64,000 nt of DNA from Haematococcus lacustris (taxonomy: Eukaryota > Chlorophyta > Chlorophyceae > Chlamydomonadales > Haematococcaceae), in assembly GCA_030144725.1 (NCBI GenBank), contig JASKMD010000027.1, positions 2,342,412-2,406,411 of the forward strand. Reading direction: 5' to 3'. The position numbers and the translations under genes are program-made. Below, one piece after another: positions 1-12,400 of the stretch. Numbering within the stretch: position 1 is the stretch's first letter; each line of letters begins with the position of its first letter. A model generated the notes under the pieces. The model made no database searches and was not told where the DNA came from. It saw only the letters and a list, made by a program, of their open reading frames with translations.

Positions 1-155
1 CCACATAGCTCCTTTGTGAAGGACACCACCCTTGCTACACTGTTTGGTATTCAGCCAACACCCCGTGCTGTTCATATTTGCGCCATGGCCCATGCCATTA
101 GACCAAGCAGCCCTGCATGCAAAAGGTACTCATGCTCAATGCCATGGAAGTATGG

Positions 156-575
156 TTACGGGTTGGGGTTAGGGTTAGGGCTAGGGCTAGGGTTAGGGCT
201 AGGGCTAGGGCTAGGGCTAGGGTTGGGGTTAGGGTTAGGGCTAGGGCTAGGGTTAGGGCTAGGGCTAGGGCTAGGGCTAGGGCTAGGGCTAGGGCTAGGG
301 CTAGGGCTAGGGCTAGGGCTAGGGCTAGGGCTAGGGCTAGGGCTAGGGCTAGGGCTAGGGCTAGGGCTAGGGCTAGGGCTAGGGCTAGGGCTAGGGCTAG
401 GGCTAGGGCTAGGGCTAGGGCTAGGGCTAGGGCTAGGGCTAGGGCTAGGGCTAGGGCTAGGGCTAGGGCTAGGGCTAGGGCTAGGGCTAGGGCTAGGGCT
501 AGGGCTAGGGCTAGGGCTAGGGCTAGGGCTAGGGCTAGGGCTAGGGATGGACGTGGGGATGGGGTTAGGGTTAGG
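156..575. repeat. Telomere-like hexamer array (GGGCTA)n with GGGTTA variants
   Basis: About 65 near-perfect GGGCTA units are flanked by GGGTTA and GGGGTT variants. The array starts about 25 bp after the last recognisable coding sequence of the minus-strand transposase, and in that gene's sense it reads CCCTAG. A related array in the same sense lies in an intron at 15640-16105. Translations through it are repeat artefacts. Confidence 0.95.
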
Positions 576-599
576 GTCCATTTATTAAGTACTGCTTGC

Positions 600-2260
600 C
601 TGGCTGGAGTGTCCGCCACCAGACTGACCACTATTGGGTACAGCCGGGGCCCCACAGTGGGGCGGTCGCCAAGGTCTTCACTGCGCAGGTGGACGTGCTT
701 GGAGACGTCTGTTCCCAGCGCTCCCTGGAAAGCCTCGAAGATGGGCTTCATGTAGCCGGTGACATGCGAGTCAGCTGAAGTCTTGTTGTCGATGATGACG
801 CCCAGGATGGCCCAATTGTCGTCCTTGCCCCGCACATGATCTGGGACGTCCACCAACTGGAGCTCACAGGCAACAAGTCACAAGGCATGCATGAGTGCAA
901 GGTTATGCATGGTGTTAACCTGCATGGTTAGGCTAAGTGTTGCACTGGTGGGCGTGTATGTAGGTGCAATTGATGGATGTTCAGTGCTGAATGATTGGAA
1001 CTGATAGCATACTATGTTGGTTGCTCACCTGCATGACAATCACCCCCACTGACTTCTTGTTGATGCTCACCCAGTCCAGCCCCAAGCTGACCCTCACAGC
1101 GTACTGGTTATCATACACAGCATCCGTTACATGCTGCCGGATGTGGGCGGCGGCAGGGCCTACGTGTGATGCAACATCAGCAATCACAAGCTGATGGGCT
1201 AATGATGCATTGCTGTTCTTATTCAATATGTACCTGTCATGCATATTCCCTTACTTGCAGCAAAGGAGCCTGGTTCTGGATCCACAGGGCGCTGCAGGAG
1301 CCACTTCTTCACCGCGGCGCGGTTCAAGAGGATGCTCAGTGTGTCCTCAAGGCCGTGAAGGAAGATGCAGCTTCGTGGCTCAATGGAGTCCCTCTCTATC
1401 AGGGCACAAGCACAGAACCACATAATGGCATGGGCCACAATGATACTGCCTTTGTCTATTCCAAGGCACTGGGGAGTAGTGACGGTGAGCTGGGAGGTGG
1501 TGGTATCAAGCTTAATGAATGCATGTGGCTGGGCTGTCACCTGTCACAAAACGGGTTTCACCACACTGTGGGTGAGGGCATACGTCCTTCAAGTGATGTT
1601 TCCATTGGTTCCTGTGGCAATCAAACACCTCAAGTTACAACGACAGCCAGTGTGGGTGAGTATGTACATGTGACTCACGGAGGCAGGTGCGGATATACAT
1701 GTCCTGGGCAGGTCTTGCCGTTGCAGACGTGCACACGATCCTCATCTCTGCCCAGCGCATCAATCAAGGCGTAGAACCGATGTGTAGTTGAAGGAAGCAA
1801 GGTCTTGCCCTTGCCCATGCAGTTGTCCAACAGCTCCAGCACGTCTTTCATCTGCTGGTCAGACGGCTTGGCCTTTATGTAGAACTCACACAAGTGCCGG
1901 GTAAGGTCCTGCATTCTGACATCTGGCCTGTCAGGATACACAAGGTCGTTGCTTAGGAGTGCGTCCTTGTCCTTGCTGCCCTTGCCGTTGCGGCGAAAGA
2001 CTGGGCCGCCGCTAAGTGCTGCTGCCCTGACATCCCCCCCTCCCTCTCCACCCCCAACCCCCCCACCACCCCCGCCCCCCCCCTCCACCGCCCCCTCCTC
2101 CCCCTCCTCCCCCACCCCCTCCTCCCCCACCCCCAATTCCGCCATCATTCTCACTCCCATCCAGATCCTCCCCCCTTCCCTCTCCGCCTCCCTCATGTCC
2201 ATCTCCCTCACTGCCATCCCGTCGATGCTGAGGGTTTCCTCCATTCCCACATCCCTGTAA
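600..2260 (-). CDS. EnSpm/CACTA (tnp2-type) transposase, multi-exon, 3' part missing
   Basis: Five exons join in phase on the minus strand: 1679-2260, 1541-1611, 1255-1395, 1029-1198 and about 600-856, each with GT donors and AG acceptors. Exon 1 has a Gly/Glu-rich low-complexity lead, then a segment of the kind that precedes the tnp2 zinc finger. The exon 1/2 join gives the finger itself: CNGKTCPG, then LPPNQW, then CPHPQCGETRF. Exon 3 (FLHGLEDTLSILLNR) and exon 4 match the following tnp2 region. Exon 5 has GYMKPIFEAF and VVSLVADTPARQAV, the conserved tnp2 block with the D-x-PAR motif. The protein would bind element ends and cut and paste the DNA. The frame then meets the telomere-like array; a donor at GCA|GTACTT is possible. 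Bases 1-150 hold an open frame (AAWSNGMGHG...) after a TGCAG acceptor, but its phase does not match. Family assignment is from motif memory. Confidence 0.72.
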
Positions 2261-2731
2261 CATCAGTGACATAACTATAAGTCACCGAACATGCATCATT
2301 AGTAAGTTGTGAAACACGTCTAACCTGAGCTGGCAGTAGTTGCTTGGGTGTAGATGGCCCAGGCAAGCCGCTGGTCTCGTTGTTTATGGCTTCACTGTGC
2401 CCTCTGTGGGCCTCGACTCTCTACATAACAAACAATGGCAATGGTACGTTAGTGATACTGTTACTGATAGCTCGATGCAGTCTCCCTCACCCTGTCTGTT
2501 GCCCCCATCCTTCTCATGTACTGAGCCATGAAGAGCCGTGGGTTACGTGCGTCTCCCTGTAATAGTAGCCAGTAATACTCGCTTGGGAATACTTGCTAGC
2601 AAGATGTGAGCGTCCTCCCTCAAGCCGTACCGGTGTCAATCGCTGTGGCGGTGGCGCTGGTGATCGCTTGCACTGTGTCCCTCCTGTCGCCGCCGCCTGC
2701 TGATGGCCATCGATGCCAGCGATCGTACCAA
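2261..2731 (-). other. 5' region of the transposase gene, with a possible upstream exon
   Basis: A TTACAG acceptor precedes 2260. A second possible exon (about 2325-2421, minus) lies between a TATGTAG acceptor and a CAG|GTTAGA donor and has one open frame, but its phase does not match exon 1 in the transposase frame. Nothing else is recognised up to the edge of element D. Confidence 0.3.
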
Positions 2732-2871
2732 CACTCGTGGAGAATAAGGCCGAGTCGGCGATTTTAGGTAAGGGGGACTGCAGATAGCCCTTTCAAAGGC
2801 CGTCCCATCGCCATATGTTTCATGATTTTAATCGACGTGGTTGGGCTGTAATCGGCCTTTAGCTGAAGCGG

Positions 2872-3078
2872 TCAAACCTTGTGCAGGGTTTCGCCAAACC
2901 GTGCACAGGGTTTCAAATGGCTCAGCCCCTAGGTGGCCGTCAAGCCAGTTCCTGACCCTATGCAGGGTTTCATAGACCGTGTGCAGGGTTTCATTGACCG
3001 TGTGCAGGGTTTCATAGACCGTGCACAGCGTTTCATAGACCTAGTGCAGGGTTCCATAGACCGTGCACAGGGTTTGGT
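2872..3078. repeat. Left subterminal array of element D
   Basis: About eight copies of GTGCAGGGTTTC and variants such as CCGTGCACAGGGTTT. In the best-kept part they are 21 bp apart, separated by CATAGACC-type spacers. The core is a near palindrome (AAACCCTGCACAGGGTTT). Confidence 0.85.
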
Positions 3079-3129
3079 GTTGCTCAGTTCCTTACACGAA
3101 CTCCTAGCTACAACTTGCAACAACATCGC

Positions 3130-3440
3130 AACACACATGTCTCGATGCATTAACACCCCGCAACACCTCGCAACAACATCGCAACACACATGTCTCGATG
3201 CATTAACACCCCGCTACACCTCGCAACAACATCGCTATCACCTCGCTGCACCACTGCAAACAACATGTCTTGACGCACAAACACCTCGCAAACACCTCGC
3301 TACACCACTGCAAACAACATGTCTTGACGCACAAACACCTCGCAAACACCTCGCTACACCACTGCAAACAACATGTCACGACGCACAAATACTTCGAAAC
3401 AACTCGGTACACCTCGCTAACCCACATGGCACGGCGCTCT
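3130..3440. repeat. Minisatellite, unit about 54 bp
   Basis: Two to three tandem units contain CTGCAAACAACATGTCTTGACGC, here split as CTGCAAACAAC and ATGTCTTGACGC, followed by ACAAACACCTCGC. A related unit on the opposite strand occurs in element A at 11800-12135. Bases 3440-4100 hold further short tandem units such as GGCTCCTTGTTGCTC (3730-3840) and no gene. Confidence 0.8.
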
Positions 3441-4102
3441 ACAACCCCGCAAAGACATGTACAAGACACCACTCATGGCATTCGCATTCCTGGATGCCTC
3501 TCCACACATGCACTCTCTTAGCTGCCACTCCTACTATGCACTCTGGGCTGCCACTCATGGCATGCGCACCCCTGGCTGCCAGTTCTGGCTGCCAGTCCTG
3601 GCCATTGCACTTGACTGCTGTTCACAGCTAGGAGGTGGTGGTGGTGATGTGGGGAAGGCTGCACCAGCCGCGCAGCAGCTGCCTCTTGGCTGATCATGCC
3701 TTGCACCACCTGCCCCATAGCAGCTGGCTCCTTGTTGCTCTCTTAAGGCTGGCTCCTTGTTGCTCATGCCTTGCCACACCTGCCAACAAGCAGCTGGCTC
3801 CTTGTTGCTCATGCCTTGCCACACCTGCCACATGGCAGCTGGCTCATGGCTACACACGTCATGTACCACCTCATGGCTGCAACTCCTAGCTGCCGCTCCA
3901 GGCTGCCGCTCCAGGCTGCTGCTCCGGGCTGCTACTCTGGGCTGCTATTGATGGCTTGGGAGGTGGTGGTGGAAGTGTGGTAAGGTGAGGGTAAGGCAGG
4001 GGAGGGGAGGGGCTGCAGTGTAGCGCAGGAGGGGGGAAGCGGAGCGACACGGGTGAGTTTGTGGGTAAGGGGAAGGACAAGGGAAGGGTGTGACCATTAG
4101 AC

Positions 4103-4175
4103 CTGCAGCAAACAAGGGGCATGCTAGCCATCAGGCTTGGTACCAAGAGCCATCTGCTTCATGCTGGCCACTCAC
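4103..4175 (-). repeat. Intron-like cassette, copy in element D
   Basis: On the minus strand it runs GTGAGTGGCCAG to TTGTTTGCTGCAG and is followed by GTCTAATGGTCACAC. It has donor and acceptor sequences of a spliceosomal intron and about 73 bp length. Nearly identical to the copy at 48689-48765. Confidence 0.7.
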
Positions 4176-4183
4176 CGTTTGCT

Positions 4184-4494
4184 GGGGTGGGGTGGGGTGG
4201 GGTGGGGTGGGGTGGGGTGGGGTGGGGTGGGGTGGGGTGGGGTGGGGTGGGGTGGGGTGGGGTGGGGTGGGGTGGGGTGGGGTGGGGTGGGGTGGGGTGG
4301 GGTGGGGTGGGGTGGGGTGGGGTGGGGTGGGGTGGGGTGGGGTGGGGTGGGGTGGGGTGGGGTGGGGTGGGGTGGGGTGGGGTGGGGTGGGGTGGGGTGG
4401 GGTGGGGTGGGGTGGGGTGGGGTGGGGTGGGGTGGGGTGGGGTGGGGTGGGGTGGGGTGGGGTGGGGTGGGGTGGGGTGGGGTGGGGTGGGGTG
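4184..4494. repeat. (GGGGT)n pentanucleotide array
   Basis: About 62 units, essentially perfect, directly beside the intron-like cassette. The same pairing is seen in element C at 48775-48925. The G-rich strand could form G-quadruplexes. Confidence 0.95.
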
Positions 4495-4811
4495 GGTGAG
4501 GGTGAGGGTGAGGATGAGGAGGAGGTGAGGAGGGGGTGGAGCGATGGTCGCACGATGAGCGCACAAGGGGGAGCCAAGGGGTTCAGCATGGCAGTAACAC
4601 AGTCCTTACCTCCATGTTCCTCCTGGCTTGGGTAAGGGTGAGGGAGAGGAGGAGGAGGGGGGTGTGAGGGAAGGAGGTGAGGGGGAGGAGGTGAGGGGGA
4701 GGAGGGAGAAGAGGCATGGGAAAGAAGAGTGGAGTGGAGGGGAGGGGAGAGGGAGGGGAGGGGGCCTGTTGCTCCTTGCTGCCGCTCTGGCTGCTGAGCT
4801 GACCATCACAC

Positions 4812-4932
4812 CTGCAACAAACAAGGGGCGTGCTAGGATGAGGAGGAGGCCACTGATGAGGAGGAGGCCACTGATGGGGAGGGTTAGGCTGGGTACAAGG
4901 GGTCACTTATGTGCGTGGGGCTAGCCACTCAC
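4812..4932 (-). repeat. Intron-like cassette, second copy in element D
   Basis: On the minus strand it begins GTGAGTGGCTAG and ends TTGTTGCAG, followed by GTGTGATGGTCAGC. It is 121 bp, longer than the others because of an inner purine-rich duplication. The counterpart in element C (from 49653) has lost its donor end. Confidence 0.6.
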
Positions 4933-5754
4933 TGCTTGCTCCATGCGGTCCCTTGATCATTCCTTAGGGGGAGGGAGAGGGGGAGGGGGGAGTCTGGCAG
5001 GTGGTGGTGGGCAGTGTGGTAGGGAGGAGGGAGCAGGGAAGAGGGAGGAGGGAAGAGCGAGGAGGGAGGAGGGAGGAGGGAAGAGCGAGGAGGGAGGAGG
5101 GTACGCTTTTGCTCTTGTCCGCCGCCCTGGCTGCCGCTACTTGTTGCCGTTGTGGTTGCTGCTTCTGGCTGATGGAAGGTGCCACTGCGCCTTGGCACCG
5201 AACCTGCTCAAGCAATACATGGCACATGGCACATGCCACGCTCCAACCTCGCGGTCGCACCTCAGAGTCGCATCTATGCATCGCACCTTTGCAAGCTATC
5301 TTTGTGCCGTTCGCCCTCAACTCTGTGCTTGATCACAAATACCCTATTCCTTTCGCTGATCGCTAATGGCTGCGAAACCGAGCTGCATGCTGGCCTCTTG
5401 GCTGACGACTGATGGCTGCGAAGGCTAGCTGGCCCGCATTTCATGGCCGGCTGCGAGGCTGCGCATTTGGGCGCTGTTGATGTCGCTGCTGCTGAGTTTG
5501 GGATGGACGTGTCGCGTGTTGCGTGTTGCCGCATTACTGCGGGCTTTGCGAGGTCGACATGGTTTCCTCTCATGGCGCCTCGCGACCTCATGGCACACCA
5601 ACGGCATGCTTGGTGGCAGCTGGCGCAGATCCCAATACACAGCCCGTCAGTTTTCGCGCTCTTGCATGCAAGTCACATGCACAATTGATAATTGACTCGA
5701 TTGACTTGATAGGAAGGTCACGAGGTCAGGGTTGACTTAGAAAAAATCAATGCT

Positions 5755-5920
5755 TGGATCGAAACCCTGCACAAGGTCGGCAAAACCCTGCACACGGTCT
5801 TAAAACCCTGCACAAGGTTTGCGAAACCCTGCACAAGGTCAATTGAAACCCTGCACAAGGTTTCAAAGGCTAATTGTGCCTCAAAGAGAGAATAAACCGT
5901 GTGCAGGGTTTCAGTAAACT
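5755..5920. repeat. Right subterminal array of element D
   Basis: Five or more copies of GAAACCCTGCACAAGGT and variants, 21-22 bp apart, inverted relative to the left array. A shorter relative of the array is found in element C at 50410-50560. Confidence 0.85.
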
Positions 5921-6227
5921 GGCCCCCATTTCCTACTGGCTTTGACTTTGCACAAGCTACCTACTAGGTTGTGCTTCTACTCTGATGCCTCACAACTCCT
6001 CATACTCAGAAATTTTAAAAAGTCACTTCAGTCAGTTAGCACCATCTCCCTTAGCCAAATTCGGGGTGAGGGCCAGGCTGATGGTCCAGCAGCTCCGCAA
6101 TGACCAAGAATTTCACTTTGGCCCAAGGGAGTCTTCTCCTCCACTACGTCACAGCAGCCTACATACCAAGTCTCAGACCTCAACTCGCAAGTTTGCCGAG
6201 CCAGCCAGCCCTTAATTGCCAGGAGTG

Positions 6228-6472
6228 AATAGCACTATCTCTAGTGCGGCCGAAGTTGTGAGCTGCTGTAGAAGCGGGCCGCTTGCATCCACCGATACCA
6301 ATCATCATCAGCAACCGACTAAGGACCAGCCTGTATATTCATTGTTATATCAGGCGATGCCTATCTCCGTATCCCTGAATGCCGGTGGCTCTTCGACCCC
6401 CTCACATTTCTTGCTTAACATTTCCGGCGGTGTCTGAAGGGGACAGCACAGAAGAAGAAACAACGACGCAGT
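6228..6472 (+). promoter_or_regulatory. Upstream region of the 6473 gene
   Basis: Not coding by inspection. Before D inserted it would have been joined to 2731, so D lies in the intergenic space between two divergent genes. No TATA box is clear. The start codon context is ACGCAGTATGG. Confidence 0.3.
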
Positions 6473-9400
6473 ATGGTTGTCAACGTAACCGTGCTTGATG
6501 AGGGCAATGGAGTCATGGAGAGCTTCGATGTCAGCGACTATCCTTCAGCGGAGGCATTGTCGAAGCACCTGATGTCTCTCCACCTCAACAAAGTGGAAAT
6601 CGCCAGCGATGAACAAGTTACCTATACCGGCATGATGGAGCCGGGGAAGGTCCAGGCCCTTGCTCGTCTGCTCAAAAACATGAAGCAGGACAAGGCTTGG
6701 TTTGCTGCATGTGCTAGTATGAAGTGTGGCACCTTCAAAGCTGAGAAGGACTCTGTCGATGTCCTTCTGTATGCCAAGACTAAGGTGCGTTATAATGTGT
6801 TGTAATATGATCCCCCTTCGCTGCTGACACCACTGTGTCTGCTACATTGACAGGCACCGTCTCCGCCCCAGCCACCAAGCCGCGGTCTGCTGCCAGTCTC
6901 ACCGCCCCAGCATAGATATGGAGGGCAGGTCATCAAGGGCATTGGCGCCTCTGCTGGATCGTCAGCTGGGAAGGCCCCCATGCCTGCAAGCAAGGTATGC
7001 CACTCTCATGATGCCTGTTTAGGGTGAGAGGTGTTCGTGGCTGTAATTGATATGCTGACCTCATTAGGTATGCTGACCTAGGTAGTATTCCATGCGCTGC
7101 CATGTTCAGACCGTGACTCCACCGGCTCGTACAGGCCATGAAGACAGCCTCCTGGATAGTGTAGATGAAGGCATGGAGGAGGAGCGATCTGAGGTGTCAG
7201 ATGAGGAAGAGGATGACGAGCCCCGTGCTAAACGGGTAGGTCATGCATTGAGGCTCTATGCACAACCAGGAAGCCATTGTTGCTTTAGTCGAATGGTTAT
7301 GATTGAGCATGCCCTGCTGACTTGCAGGCTGCGGCAGGAGCTGGTGCTGGCTCACTGGGCAAGCGACCCGCAAGGATAACAGTAAGTGAAAGAGATACTT
7401 GTGCCACAATGGGGCCATGCATGATGCGCATGGTATCTTGTTCTAAACATGCAGTTGCGCGGTCATGCTCGTGGCCTCGTTGCTGCCAGCCCCAGGAAGC
7501 ATGGGCAGACGAGGGTGGAGGAGGATGAGGAGAAGGATGACGATGGTATTTTTGCCAAGAAGAGGGTAAGATAACCATCTGTTGAGGTGCTGCATGTTGT
7601 GGCTGAGTATGTTGTTGTTGAGGAGCTGCATGTTGTTGAGCTGCATGTTGTGTCTGAGTAATCAATCAAGTCTCCTATGCCTTGACAGGGCCGTCGAGCT
7701 AGCGACAACGCGCCCAAGAGTAAAGGCATCAGCAAGGGGCTGGACCAGGGACAGAAAAAGAGCCAGAAGAAGGGCCAGGTTCAGGGCAAGGAGGACGCCC
7801 AGGAGGAGGGCGAGGAGGAGGGGCAGGAGAAGGAGGAGGAGGAGGGCAAGGAGAAGGGGAAAGGGAAAGGGAAGAAGAAGGAGGGCAAGGAGGTGAATGA
7901 CAGCAAGGTGGACTCATGCCTCATGTCATCATGCAACACTATGGATAATGATATTCATGAGCTGCTAACACTGCCTAGACTCTGCTTTGCAGGACTCCTC
8001 ACACAATGTATTCGGTGGTGATGAGGACGGGAAAAAGGTGCGTGTGTGAGGGCATGCTGACACCTGCATGCAATTCTGCCCCGTGATGAATGTCACGATT
8101 ATATGTGCTTGTGGTTTGCAGGCGTTCAAGTGTGTGATGAGTGAGTCAGGGAAAGCCTGGGTCAAGTTCGGTATGAGACCATACAATCCTGTAAGATCAT
8201 AGTGTTGCTACAACTATTGCACATGGATTGACTTGCAACATGTTGAACGACTTGAAAGCTGTGCACATGCAGGCGTATCCTATTGGCGATGAGCCTCATG
8301 GGAAGCTCTGCAACAAGAGCAACAAAGAAGAAATTTCAAAGTGGCCTGCAGCGGAATTTGCAGCGCTCGGGGCTGTTGTGCTTGCCCTTGAGGTCGAGTT
8401 TGAAGGAAAACTGCCCCCGTGTGTGACATACACTAACGTGGACAAAGTCATGCAACAGTGAGTGCACGCTTGTGGCTCAAGCTTGAATATCATGTCATGT
8501 CCCATCTAGCATCATACCATGTCATGTCCCATCTATCATCATACCATGTCATGTCCTATCTAGCATGTCTCACATGGTAATGCATGTGCTTTTGCACCTG
8601 TGTGTTTGTCATGCTATTATGCAGCGTTCTTCGAAACAAGCGCCGCACTGTCAACGAATGGGTCAAGAATAACCCCAACAAGCTGTGCAGCAGCCATATT
8701 GCCAAAGAGACCGAGGCCTACAAGAAATATGTCATCCTCCGTTGGACCAAGGGCATCAACTTCGTGCCGCCTGAGTGGGGAGTAGAGTATAAACGTGGCC
8801 GGGCACTCACGATAAATAAGGCCGACGCGAGGGTCTTTTTTGCATCGGATGGACAATCCGCTCCGATAGAACGATAGATCGTTGAGTTTAAGGGGGACCT
8901 CGCTCTTGAATGAAGTCCTAACTCGCAGCGGTTGCGGAGATACAACGATCCGCGCGCGAGGTACCCCCCCCTTTTTAGGAATCTGCACAGATGTTGGTTA
9001 AATGAGCCCGGAATCTGCACAGATGCATGTAGATGCCCTATGGACATACGACATCTGCACAGATGCATCCCTCGACATCTGCACAGCTGCTGACAATGTC
9101 GACATCTGCACAGATGCATCCCTCGACATCTGCACAGCTGTCGACACACTCGACATCTGCACAGATGCATCCCTCGACATCTACACAGCTGTCGACACAC
9201 TCGACATCTGCACAGATGCATCCCTCGACATCTGCACAGCTGTCGACACACTCGACATCTGCACAGCCTCATCCCTCGACATCTGCACAGCTGTCGACAC
9301 AGTCGACATCTGCACAGCCAAGCATCCCTCGACATCTGTGCAGATGCCGACAATGTCGACATCTGCACAGCCAAGCATCCCTCGACATCTGCACAGCTGT

Positions 9401-12400
9401 CGACACACTCGACATCTGCACAGATGCATCCCTCGACATCTGCACAGCTGTCGACACAGTCGACATCTGCACAGCCAAGCATCCCTCGACATCTGTGCAG
9501 ATGCCGACAATGTCGACATCTGCACAGCCAAGCATCCCTCGACATCTGCACAGCTGTCGACACAGTCGACATCTGCACAGATGCATCCCTCGACATCTGC
9601 ACAGCTGTCGACACAGTCGACATCTGCACAGATGCATCCCTCGACATCTGCACAGCTGTCGACACAGTCGACATCTGCACAGATGTATCCCTCGACATCT
9701 GCACAGCTGCCGGCACACTCAACATCTGCACAGCCTCATCCCTCGACATCTGCACAGATGCCAAGTCGTGCAGATGTGCACATGAAGAAAAGGCTTGCAT
9801 GAAGGTTACGCAAAGGCACCGCGAAGGCAGCAAAGTAACCGCAAAGGAAGCAAGACTCTTCCAACATAACTCGGTATGCCCTAAGGTTACAAAATAACCA
9901 GGTTGCATGGAGACCTGCATGAAGGTACCGCGAAGGAAGCAAAGGAATCACGCAAGGATCCAGACTAATAAGCTGGCATTGGCAGCCAGGAGCGGCCAGG
10001 AGCAGCCAACAAAACCGTCGCCAAAAGGCTAGCTATGAGCCGACCAGCCGCATAGCATTGGCGACCAGCCATAAAAAGATGCCATCAGGTTCAGCGATAG
10101 GATCAAGAGATAGCGACAGAAAACGGAAGGAGGTGCAGCGATGCAGCGACCCAGCGATGCAACGATGCGGCATAAGAAATGCACGAGGTGCAACTAGGAC
10201 ACGTAGCCCGAAGCCTATGAGACGGAGCGGAAGAGGAGTGGAGGAGCCCGGAGAGGCGGTCAGGAGCCATGCAAGAGACGAAGCTGGGTGCACATGAAAC
10301 AAAGTTGGGTGCACCCACACAAACCCCACCCTTGCGAATGGTGAGTAGTTTACCTTGCAGTCATGTGGCTCCAAAAACCTTGCCTGACTATTTGCCAACC
10401 ACTCAATAGCTGCAGGTTCAATGGTCCCAACCTCCCCTTCCCTACACCACACCCAGCCCAGCCCAGCCCAGCCCAGCCCAGCCCAGCCCAGTCCAGCCCA
10501 GCCCAGCCCAGCCCAGCCCAGCCCAGCCCAGCCCAGCCCAGCCCAGCCCAGCCCAGCCCAGCCCAGCCCAGCCCAGCCCAGCCCAGCCCAGCCCAGCCCA
10601 GCCCAGCCCAGCCCAGCCCAGCCCAGCCCAGCCCAGCCCAGCCCAGCCCAGCCCAGCCCAGCCCAGCCCAGCCCAGCCCAGCCCAGCCCAGCCCAGCCCA
10701 GCCCAGCCCAGCCCAGCCCAGCCCTCCCCTCCCTCCCCCACCACCACCTCCTTCATCACCCTACCACAAGATGCAGGTGCATGGAGCGCAAGAGCAGCCA
10801 GGAGCTGCAGCCATGGCGGCGCTGCCAGGTAGATATAAAAGCGGCGCTAGCAAAGAGTGAGTGGCCAGCCCTTGCACATGGGTGGTCCGATGCCCAGCCT
10901 AACCGCAAAGATGCCCATTGTTTACTGCAGGTCCCACGGTCAGTCCTCCCCCCTTCCCCCCTTCCTCCTTCCCCCTTCCCCCTCCCCTCCCCTGTCCCAC
11001 CACCTCCAAGCCTGGCACCCCACCTACCTCCCGCCTTTCCCACCCCCCGCCCCACTACACACGCTGCAGCCCTCTCCCTACCCTACCCTTGGCGTAGCAG
11101 CCCCCTCCCTACCCTACCCTTGGCGTAGCAGCCCTCTCCCTACCCTACCCTTGGCGTAGCAGCCCTCTCCCTACCCTACCCTTGGCGTAGCAATCTGGAG
11201 CGGGCAACACGGAGCCGGCAGCTTGGAGTGGGATCCCGTAGTAGCAGCCCACCCAGCCCACCCTTGCCACGCCATGCACACACACCGCAATGACCCTACC
11301 CATCCCTCTCCTAAGGGGACGATAGCTTGATGGTATAGCACTTGGGTGGTTGTCAGCCCGTGCTTGTTGTGGTGGGCGTCAATGGTAGTGTGGTGGGTCA
11401 AGGATAGCGGGAGCACGTAAGAGGAGCCTATGAAGTTGCACCCGGTTTAGTACATTACCAAGGAGAGTGTAGCATCACCCTTGTTGTAGCGTCCATACTC
11501 GTTGTCATCTTGCCGCCTTGTTGCAATGTTGTTGTGTTGTCATTGTGGTGTGGTGTGGTGTGGTGTGGTGTGGTGTGTCGTTGTGTTCTTGTGTTGTCGC
11601 CATGGTGTGGTGTGGTGTTGTTGTTGTCGTTGGTGTTGGTGTTGGTGATGTCATTGTTGGTGTTGTATGGTGTTGTCACCTTGTCACCTTATGCGGCGGT
11701 GTTGCAAGTTGTTGATGCATTAATGCATATGCTTAGCATTCCCATAGGGAGGTGTCTCGGGGTGATGGTGCACTAAGACATGTGCTTGCAAGTCCCGTAG
11801 CGAGGTGTTGCGGGATGTTTGAGTGTCCAAACATGTGTTTTGCGGGGATGTTGCGGGGTGTTTGGTCGTCAATACATGTGTTTTGCGGGGGTGTAGCGGA
11901 GTGTTGCGGGGTGTTTTGGGTGTCAATGCATGCGTTTTGCGGGGATGTAGCGAGGTGTTGCGGGGTGTTTTGGGTGTCAATGCATGTGTTTTGCGGGGGT
12001 GTAGCCAGGTGTTGCGGGGTGTTTAGTGGTCAATACATGTGTTTTGCGGGGATGTTGCGGGATGTTTGGGTGTCAATACATGTGTTTTGCGGGGATGTTG
12101 CGGGATGTTTGGGTGTCAATACATGTGTTTTGCGGATGTAAGAGTCGATGAAATAGTCGACATCTGTGCAGGTGAAGCCACGACATCTGCACAGCCAAGC
12201 CGCGAATGTACTACAGACAACATCTGCACAGCCAAGCACCGATTGTAATAGTCGACATCTGCGCAGATGTCGTTGTTAGCAGCTGCACAGATGTCGGTCA
12301 CAACATCTGCACAGCCAAGCAATGAATGTAATAGTCGACATCTGTGCAGATGTCGTTATCAGCAGCTGCACAGATGTTGGTCGCGGTATACGACATCTGT

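Larger units (their letters stand above)
2732..6227. mobile_element. Element D: complete non-autonomous CACTC element
   Basis: The left end reads CACTCGTGGAGAATAAGGCC from 2732. The right end, read inward on the minus strand, is CACTCCTGGCAATTAAGGG and stops at 6227. The flanking dinucleotide is AA on both sides (2730-2731 and 6228-6229). Subterminal arrays with 21-bp spacing lie about 140 bp inside the left end and about 300 bp inside the right end. No transposase-like reading frame is present. The interior holds minisatellites, two intron-like cassettes and a (GGGGT)n array. The segment 3985-6200 is nearly the same as 48610-50835 of element C. Confidence 0.85.

Noticed and set aside
4137..4589. 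Long Pro/His/Thr- or Gly/Val/Trp-rich proteins from pentamer arrays (also at 10363-11128, 46241-48936 and 57682-59025)
   Set aside because: All frames on both strands of a 5-bp or 6-bp repeat without stops stay open; these are composition artefacts. Only the LINE-like part of the last one is kept.
9002..9802. Ser/Thr- and Cys/Arg-rich reading frames through the ATCTGCACAGAT array, and similar frames at 17554-18572, 27108-28596 and 50651-52384
   Set aside because: Several overlapping frames are open at once and all follow the DNA repeat; no domain or codon bias supports any of them.
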